From DATAPE01 sp034667545 (GTDB lineage: Bacteria > Actinomycetota > CADDZG01 > WHSQ01), in contig JAXDJR010000054.1 of the NCBI GenBank assembly GCA_034667545.1, forward strand, positions 1 to 39,718: a stretch of 39,718 nucleotides of DNA, given 5' to 3'. The translations under genes and the position numbers were made by a program. Below the pieces are notes generated by a model, which was given only the letters and a program-made list of their open reading frames with translations, did no database searches and was not told the DNA's origin. Positions 34,633-39,718 of the stretch are shown here, piece after piece (position 1 is the stretch's first letter; each line of letters starts with the position of its first letter).

Positions 34633-34894
34633 GACCGATCCCCCTAGTCTCGAGCGAGGTTCGGGACCGTGCGGCGGCCTTCCGAGGAAGACAACCGCAC
34701 GATCCCAACAACAGGTTCCTGGCGGTGGAAACCGGCTGCTCTTCTCTGTCGGCCAAGTTCTGCGTCTGCTTGAGCTCAAACCGGAAATCGAGCCCGCACT
34801 TTCGCGAGGTTGCCTCAGGCCAGGGACAGGGATGGCCTCGGAGCGGCGGCGACCCCCGGTCTCGCGCCCCGGCCGATGGGGCCCCCGGCAACGG

Positions 34895-35101
34895 CTAGAA
34901 GCGGATCACGGTCGCGTCGGGCCAGGAAACCTCTTGGGCTAGGCCTTGTGGTTCTTCCTCGCTCGGAGAGCCGAGGCGCGCCAGAATGTCGGCCTGGCGG
35001 CGCAGCTGCGCTCGCTGGGGAAGTGGATCGTTGCGCGAGGAAGCTCTGCGCTCTTGACCGCTGCGGCGCTCCTCGCGCCGTCGTTCGACCTGGCCTGCCA
35101 C
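34895..35101 (-). CDS. Small charged protein of unknown function
   Basis: GTG 35101 is preceded by GGGGGAGGG about 6 bases upstream, one of the best ribosome sites in the window. The 68-residue product is very rich in Arg and Glu at its N-terminus (VERRREERRSGQERR) and ends WPDATVIRF. It has no membrane segment or known motif. It could be a nucleic-acid-associated or regulatory peptide, but this is a guess. A perfect inverted repeat (35121-35137) lies just upstream. Confidence 0.6.
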   Translation of the reverse strand: MAGQVERRREERRSGQERRASSRNDPLPQRAQLRRQADILARLGSPSEEEPQGLAQEVSWPDATVIRF

Positions 35102-35120
35102 GGTGCCCTCCCCCTACCGC

Positions 35121-35137
35121 CATGACCACGGGTCATG
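35121..35137. promoter_or_regulatory. Inverted repeat CATGACC-ACG-GGTCATG upstream of the small charged gene
   Basis: The arms are perfect (7 bp, 3-base spacer) and centred about 28 bp upstream of the GTG at 35101, a common place for a dimeric repressor. It falls in a 226-base gap (35102-35327) that otherwise shows no gene. Confidence 0.45.
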
Positions 35138-35327
35138 ATCGGGCAACGCTTCGCACCCGATCCTGTAAACATTGGTCCACCGTAGAAGTTGAAGAAGATC
35201 GCGGCTATCGAGCAAATCACGTAGCTGCATGCCGTTTGACGTTGACCCACGCGTGAGATGTGAAGGCGACAACAAGCGTTGACTCTCTCCATTGAGGGAA
35301 CCGCTTGAGCCAGTAGAAACCCGAATC

Positions 35328-35894
35328 TCAGCGACTGCGAAGGGCGCGGAAGCGATTCCAGAGCCACCACGCCGCGAGCAGGTTCAAGGCCAACTTGAAG
35401 GTGCCTCTCAAGGGATGTCCGGACTCGAAGGAAGTCACCTCGGTCCCGAGTTTGCGGGCCAACCCGCGGGAACCTGCCTTCATCAGAACGTCGTGGTTCC
35501 AGGCAAAGAACGGACGGGCGATGGGAGCCATGACGTTCATCCACGTCTTCGTCGTCTTCACGCTCCACGTCAGACGCATCTGCGTCCCTCGCCCTGTCTC
35601 CTCCAACTCGTAGTTCGCGACGCCCTCCAGTTCGCCCACCGCCTGGATGTCCATGCGCTGGAGAGGGTCGACCCGCGTGATGCGCCCTCGGAATGAAAGT
35701 GTGTAAGGAAGCTTGCTCTTGAAAGTGAACTCCTGCAGCGAGCCCCGACTTTCTTGGTCTCCCGCCTCGAGCTCGGTCACGGCAACCAGGCCCGGCCACC
35801 ACGTGACCCATCGCTCGGGCCTGCCCACTTCTTCCCAGACACTTTCGAGGGGTGCCGCTAGCTCTGTGGTCGTCACGAAGAGATAGTTCGCCAT
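35328..35894 (-). CDS. SRPBCC/START-like lipid-binding fold protein
   Basis: ATG 35894 gives 188 residues. AGGTGAG is 11 bases upstream. The N-terminus ANYLFVTTTELAAPLESVWEEVGRPERWVTWWPG is the standard SRPBCC opening (core APLESVWEEVGRPERW), followed by alternating strands and a C-terminal helix region rich in Trp and Arg (AAWWLWNRFRALRSR). The fold binds hydrophobic ligands or catalyses polyketide-type reactions. No ligand is evident. It lies 10 bp after the GNAT stop and is probably the last gene of the HelD-GNAT-SRPBCC operon. Confidence 0.88.
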   Translation of the reverse strand: MANYLFVTTTELAAPLESVWEEVGRPERWVTWWPGLVAVTELEAGDQESRGSLQEFTFKSKLPYTLSFRGRITRVDPLQRMDIQAVGELEGVANYELEETGRGTQMRLTWSVKTTKTWMNVMAPIARPFFAWNHDVLMKAGSRGLARKLGTEVTSFESGHPLRGTFKLALNLLAAWWLWNRFRALRSR

Positions 35895-35904
35895 GGCTGC
35901 AGTC

Positions 35905-36507
35905 TCACCTATCCGAGCTGGTTTCGCTCCGAAGGGGCGGAGGGAGCCCGAGGGTTGCGACACGCGCCTTGTGCACTTCGGCTAAGGACGCCTCGAACAC
36001 GTATTCGAGGCCGTCAATGTCGTCCCACTGCTGACCTACGCGAGTGAATCCCATCTTTCGAACCATCGCCAAGGAGGGTTCGTTGCTTGGGCTGACGGAT
36101 GCTCGGAACCGGTCGACGCCGCGCTCGGCCGCCCACAGAAACATGCCGATGGCGGCCTCGAAGGCATATCCACGGCGACGGAACTCCGGTCGGATCTGGT
36201 ACCCGATCTCGACCCAGCCACGGTCTTCGGGAGGAGCGTGAAAATTCGCGTAGCCGGCCAACACACCCGTATCTCGGACCACGATCAACCGCAATAACCA
36301 TGGGCGCGTAGAGGGATCCGCTTCCATCTGCGCGCGCCGGTACCGCAACGCGCTCTGGGCGTCTCGATTCCAGCCTGGAGGGAGGTTGACGCCTGCACAT
36401 CGTTCAGCCTCCTCGATGTTGCCATCGAGCGCAGCGCGTACGAAGTCAAGCCCCGCCGAGATCAGATCGAGTCGCACAGACCGGATCGGCTCGAGATCTT
36501 CGGTCAA
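35905..36507 (-). CDS. GNAT-family N-acetyltransferase (RimJ-like)
   Basis: The TTG start at 36507 overlaps the HelD stop (TTGA). The 200-residue protein has motif A of the acetyl-CoA site as VEIGYQIRPEFRRRGYAFEAAIGMF (core RPEFRRRGYA, 106-115), then SNEPSLAMVRKMGFTRVG, typical of RimJ/RimL-like GNATs. These acetylate protein N-termini or small molecules and sometimes drugs. With a HelD-like gene in front it may contribute to stress or antibiotic protection (inference). Confidence 0.9.
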   Translation of the reverse strand: MTEDLEPIRSVRLDLISAGLDFVRAALDGNIEEAERCAGVNLPPGWNRDAQSALRYRRAQMEADPSTRPWLLRLIVVRDTGVLAGYANFHAPPEDRGWVEIGYQIRPEFRRRGYAFEAAIGMFLWAAERGVDRFRASVSPSNEPSLAMVRKMGFTRVGQQWDDIDGLEYVFEASLAEVHKARVATLGLPPPLRSETSSDR

Positions 36508-38573
36508 GCTATCGCCCTCTCGGCAAGGACTGGAGGTCTCAGAGGCTGGGGCAGCTCTCCTTCGTATAGAAGCGAAAGGTGCTGCACAGCGCGAGTCATC
36601 GCAACATACAGACGCCGAGCACCGTTCTCTTCTTCATAGATCCCACCAGGGTCGACGACCACGACTGAGTCGAACTCGAGCCCTTTCGCGGCGAGGGAGT
36701 CGAGAAGCGTAACGGGGTGGTCCAACTCGGCTTGCTCCCACGATACGAAATCGACACCTGCCTCCGTGAGAGCAGCGCGAACCCCATCGATCGATCGCTC
36801 GCTGCACACCACGCCCGTCGTGTTCCATATGTCGACCAGCTCCGCCGCCTCAGCTGCAGCGCGATCCGCCAGACCGGCGGGGACGCGCACCAGCCGTGGT
36901 GGTTCTCCGGTGCGGCGAACGGACCGAGCGGGAGGGACGTCTGGAGCGGCTATCTCGAGGAGGCGGTTGGCGAGATCCAAGATCGCTTCAGGAACCCGGT
37001 AGCCGATCGACAGACTGGTGATCTCGCCTCCGGGCTGCTCGATCTCCTCGAGAACCGCTTCCCAGGAGGTCTGCGATGCCGGCGCCGTTGCTTGAGCCAG
37101 GTCCCCCAGCAGCGTCATGGACGTGTGCATCGTTCGGCGGCGCACCATCCGCAGCTGCATCGCCGAGAGGTCTTGCGCTTCGTCGACGATCGAATGGCCA
37201 TAGGTCTGGGGAGAGCCGGTTATGAGCCATTCCGCTTCGTCCAGCAACGGAAGGTCGGAACGGCTCCATCCTTGCTCGCGCAACTGCCGACCTCTGACGC
37301 TCTGGAGGGCTTCCATCTCGGCCCCCGACAGAGTCCCGGCGGCGGCATCTTGAAGCTTCGGCCGGCTCGTCAACAGTGAGCGCACCAGGCCCGCGGGATT
37401 GGTGGGCGGCCACGACTTGTCGAGAGCCTTCTTGATATCGGGCGAACGAAGGACCCTGGCGACGAAGTCCTCTGCGTCCAGACCTGCCGCGTATATGTCC
37501 ACCTCGTGCGCCGTCAGCCACAACCGGCCCAGCCGTCGATGGAATGCCTCGCGCGCCAGGCGATAGGGCGCGTCTCCCTTCCTGGCGTCCCGGATCAACG
37601 TCTCCAGCTCATCGGTCGACACGCGAAGGTAAACACCAGCGACGATCTTGGAGATAGGCACTTCCGGCCGCTTGACCTGCGCCCACAGCGATCGTCGCAG
37701 GATCGCGGCCATACGCGCGTCGCCCTTCACGCGCGCCGTGGGGGCAGCATCCTCACGGCGCGCTCGATACTCCATAGAACCGAGGGTGTCGACGGTCGTC
37801 TGATACACCGCGGTTTCGCCCAGAGACGGCAACACCTGCGAGATGTACTCGAGGAACAAGCGATTCGGCCCCACGATCAAGACCTTCTCGCGTTGAAGGA
37901 AGTGCCGGTGCTCGTAGAGAAGAAACGCTGCTCGGTGCAGCCCCACTGCAGTCTTGCCGGTTCCCGGCCCCCCTTGCACTGCGATAACTCGCCGAAGCGG
38001 AGCGCGGATGATCTCATCCTGTTCCGCCTGGATGGTGGCGACGATGTCGCGCATCTGTCCGGTACGGGCGCGGCCCAACTCTGCAAGCAAAGGGTCTGGC
38101 ACGCCCCCGTGGCCACCTTCGGCCAGCGACTCGGGGTCGGTGAAATCTTCGTCGAAGAGGTCGACCAGCTTTCTGCCATCGAGCACGAACCGCCTGCGCA
38201 GCTTGAGATCGAGTGGATCGTGGATCGTGGCCCTGTAGAAGGGCGTGGCCACGGGAGCCCGCCAATCCACGACCACTGGATCCCCCTTGGGGTCCCGGAC
38301 GTGCCGGCGACCTATATAGAAAGTCTCTCCCGAATCGCCATCGATCCTGCCGAACGTCAGCGGACTGTTGGTCTCCTGGAGACGCGACAGTCGATCTCGA
38401 AGCTCAGCTCTCAATATCTCCTCGTCTACCGAGTCGCCGAACTCGCCTTCCTCGACAAGCTGCCGTGTCCGCTCCCGCATCGCGGCAAGGAACCGGTACG
38501 ACGCGTCGATATGGGCTTGCTCGCGTTCGAGCTCGGTGTGAAGTTCCATGGGGAGGCGAGAATCTAACGCCAT
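36504..38573 (-). CDS. HelD/HelR-like UvrD-type ATPase, RNA polymerase recycling factor
   Basis: This 689-residue protein has the HelD layout: an N-terminal acidic helical arm (about 10-70), the HelD-typical TFGRIDGDSGETFYIGRRHV and VVDWRAPVATPFYRA segments, Walker A GGPGTGKT (201-208), Walker B VDEAQD (463-468) and motif VI YVAMTRAVQHL (near 650). HelD-type ATPases bind RNA polymerase in its active channel and release stalled polymerase, and actinobacterial HelR helps survive rifamycins. The ATG has GGGG 10 bases upstream. It heads a three-gene operon and is divergent from a methyltransferase gene, 52 bp apart. Confidence 0.92.
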   Translation of the reverse strand: MALDSRLPMELHTELEREQAHIDASYRFLAAMRERTRQLVEEGEFGDSVDEEILRAELRDRLSRLQETNSPLTFGRIDGDSGETFYIGRRHVRDPKGDPVVVDWRAPVATPFYRATIHDPLDLKLRRRFVLDGRKLVDLFDEDFTDPESLAEGGHGGVPDPLLAELGRARTGQMRDIVATIQAEQDEIIRAPLRRVIAVQGGPGTGKTAVGLHRAAFLLYEHRHFLQREKVLIVGPNRLFLEYISQVLPSLGETAVYQTTVDTLGSMEYRARREDAAPTARVKGDARMAAILRRSLWAQVKRPEVPISKIVAGVYLRVSTDELETLIRDARKGDAPYRLAREAFHRRLGRLWLTAHEVDIYAAGLDAEDFVARVLRSPDIKKALDKSWPPTNPAGLVRSLLTSRPKLQDAAAGTLSGAEMEALQSVRGRQLREQGWSRSDLPLLDEAEWLITGSPQTYGHSIVDEAQDLSAMQLRMVRRRTMHTSMTLLGDLAQATAPASQTSWEAVLEEIEQPGGEITSLSIGYRVPEAILDLANRLLEIAAPDVPPARSVRRTGEPPRLVRVPAGLADRAAAEAAELVDIWNTTGVVCSERSIDGVRAALTEAGVDFVSWEQAELDHPVTLLDSLAAKGLEFDSVVVVDPGGIYEEENGARRLYVAMTRAVQHLSLLYEGELPQPLRPPVLAERAIA

Positions 38574-38604
38574 TGCGAGGAAACCCCTTTCGACGCAGGG
38601 GGCG

Positions 38605-38616
38605 GATCTTAAGATC
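38605..38616. promoter_or_regulatory. Perfect 12-bp palindrome in the helD/methyltransferase gap
   Basis: GATCTTAAGATC lies between divergent starts, 10 bases before the methyltransferase ATG and overlapping a TAAGAT -10-like box (38610-38615). It could be a shared operator. Evidence is the symmetry only. Confidence 0.4.
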
Positions 38617-38625
38617 GCTGCGGTT

Positions 38626-39390
38626 ATGGAAACCCCCTTCGACTACCTTGCGCGGAACCAAGCGGAATGGACCCAGACAGCGCCCGACTACGTCGAGCCA
38701 GGAAGAAAGAGATGGGCGGGCTCCGTCATGTGGGGCATCTGGGACGTGCCGGAAACGGAAGTTCATGTGCTACCCGAAGTCGGCGGCCGGGACGTTCTGG
38801 AGCTCGGCTGCGGCACCGGATATATCTCGTCCTGGCTCACCCGGCGAGGAGCGCGCGCCATCGGTCTGGATCCGACCTGGGCTCAGCTGCAGAGCGCGAG
38901 GTCCTTTCAGAGGGAGTTCGGCGTCGACTTCGGGATCGTCGCAGCGGCAGCAGAGGCATCGCCCTTCAAGGACGAGAGCTTCGATGTCGTCATCTCGGAG
39001 TACGGGGCGAGCATCTGGAGCGACCCCTATCGCTGGATCCCAGAGGCAGCACGCTTGCTGCGACCCGGCGGCGACCTGATCTTCTTAGTGAACGGAACCT
39101 TGCTCATGTTGTGTGCAGACGAGGACGATGAAGTGGCGGCGACCGCCGAGATGCAGCGTGCCTACTTCGGGATGCACCGCTTCGAATGGCCCGACGAAGA
39201 GGGTGTCGAGTTCCATCTCGAATACGGGAGCATGATCCGGCTTCTTCGTGAGAACGGGTTCGACGTCGACGACCTCATAGAGATCAGGCCCTCACAAGAA
39301 GCCACGACGAGCTACAGGTTCGTGGATCTGGAGTGGGCCCGGCGATGGCCCTCGGAAGAGGTATGGAAAGCGCGCAAGACGGGCCGGTGA
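38626..39390 (+). CDS. SAM-dependent methyltransferase (class I)
   Basis: From ATG 38626 the product is 254 residues. Motif I is VLELGCGTGY (57-66), followed by AIGLDPTW as the acidic loop and SFDVVISEYGASIW as motif IV. AARLLRPGGDLIFL is the motif V-VI region. This is a methyltransferase-11-type fold acting on a small molecule. An additional 26 upstream codons are open but read poorly. TAAGAT 10 bases before the ATG may be its -10. It is divergent from helD. The substrate is unknown. Confidence 0.88.
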   Translation: METPFDYLARNQAEWTQTAPDYVEPGRKRWAGSVMWGIWDVPETEVHVLPEVGGRDVLELGCGTGYISSWLTRRGARAIGLDPTWAQLQSARSFQREFGVDFGIVAAAAEASPFKDESFDVVISEYGASIWSDPYRWIPEAARLLRPGGDLIFLVNGTLLMLCADEDDEVAATAEMQRAYFGMHRFEWPDEEGVEFHLEYGSMIRLLRENGFDVDDLIEIRPSQEATTSYRFVDLEWARRWPSEEVWKARKTGR

Positions 39391-39403
39391 TCGACGCCTA
39401 GCG

Positions 39404-39718
39404 CTACCGGGGAAGGGACAAGGAGATCACCGCTCCGCCGCTAGGACGATTCGCCGCCACGACTGAGCCCCCGTGCGCCTCTGTTATCGCCTTGACGATA
39501 GCGAGTCCAAGTCCTGTACCGCCCTCGCTGCGGCTGCGTCCATAATCGACTCGCACGAACGGATCGAACGCGCGTCCGATGAACCCCGACGGAAAACCAG
39601 TACCGGTGTCAGCAACCGCTACGCGGTACATGCTGTCATCGGTCTCCACGCTGACGCTCACGCAACCTCCTCGAGGTGTGTGGCGGATCGCATTCTCGAT
39701 AAGGTTTCGCAGCGCTTG
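39404..39718 (-). CDS. Sensor histidine kinase, C-terminal part (5' end cut by window)
   Basis: The frame is open to the window edge. About 105 residues of the HATPase_c domain are seen: N-box LRNLIENAIRHTP, G1 box DTGTGFP, F-box FDPFVR, and G2 box EGGTGLGLAIVKAI, in correct order, ending AVISLSLPR. The dimerisation and sensing parts lie outside. It probably belongs to a two-component system whose regulator is also outside. Its stop is 14 bp from the convergent methyltransferase stop. Confidence 0.92.
   Translation of the reverse strand, partial: QALRNLIENAIRHTPRGGCVSVSVETDDSMYRVAVADTGTGFPSGFIGRAFDPFVRVDYGRSRSEGGTGLGLAIVKAITEAHGGSVVAANRPSGGAVISLSLPR

Noticed and set aside
34815..35129. Alternative 104-codon frame overlapping the small charged gene
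   Set aside because: It is low-complexity Ala/Pro/Arg sequence without a ribosome site. The 68-codon frame has a much better one.
35226..35260. TTGACG near 35230 as a fourth TetR site
   Set aside because: It lacks the second half TCAGT at the right spacing and is not in front of a related gene.
38574..38625. Possible rifamycin-associated element before helD
   Set aside because: CCCC-N10-GGGG is present, but it does not match the inverted-repeat form I know for such elements, so it is not claimed.
1..39718. CRISPR arrays, tRNA or rRNA genes, insertion sequences, prophage genes
   Set aside because: No regularly spaced repeats, RNA gene signatures, transposase or integrase motifs were found by reading both strands.

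Overview
The window is GC-rich, densely coded DNA, most likely chromosomal, from an actinobacterial-type organism. The lineage cannot be fixed from sequence alone. Supporting signs are GTG and TTG starts, many 4-bp ATGA/GTGA/TTGA gene overlaps, a Tat-type lipoprotein binding protein, an LpqY-SugABC-like transporter, a HelD/HelR-like ATPase, and several genes with a -10-like box just upstream of the start codon, as in leaderless transcripts. No rRNA, tRNA, CRISPR array, transposase or integrase was seen. Both edges cut genes: a secreted propeller/protease-like protein on the left and a sensor histidine kinase on the right.

Region 1 (1-2179) is the N-terminal part of a large exported protein with a degenerate zinc-protease motif followed by PD40/TolB-type beta-propeller repeats. 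Region 2 (2447-16235) looks like one catabolic module. On the minus strand it holds an FAD oxidoreductase, an NDP-forming acyl-CoA synthetase and acyl-CoA dehydrogenase 1. A TetR regulator follows, then a plus-strand PotD-PotB-PotC polyamine-type importer. A second minus-strand operon holds a Rieske oxygenase, acyl-CoA dehydrogenase 2, a class III aminotransferase and PotA. Three similar TetR-type palindromes (7414-7430, 8099-8110, 16220-16235) sit in the control regions of these units, suggesting one regulon. The Rieske enzyme carries the Glu-type bridging residue known from quaternary-amine oxygenases, so the substrate may be an N-alkylated amine or polyamine-like compound. I cannot name the substrate. 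This module is the best candidate for an undescribed system.

Region 3 (16284-19467) holds small genes: a SnoaL-like protein, a cupin, a YczE-type membrane protein, and a coupled pair of a cytoplasmic Asp-box propeller and a MoaD/ThiS-like ubiquitin-fold protein ending in Gly-Gly. Region 4 (19629-25652) is an alpha-glucoside/trehalose-type module: a GH13 glucosidase followed by binding protein, two permeases and ATPase. A striking nested hairpin closes it.

Region 5 (25813-34233) is a gamma-glutamyl-polyamine (Puu-like) region. On the minus strand it has a GlnA/PuuA-like ligase, two class I glutamine amidotransferases (one PuuD-like), a HAD phosphatase and a ParB-like protein. Divergently it has an aldehyde dehydrogenase, an SDR and an APC permease. 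No PuuB-type oxidase gene lies next to them. Together with region 2 this makes nitrogenous amine use the main theme of the window.

Region 6 (34324-39718) contains two small proteins of unknown function, an SRPBCC protein, a GNAT acetyltransferase and a HelD-like RNA polymerase-recycling ATPase in one operon, then a divergent SAM methyltransferase and the partial histidine kinase.
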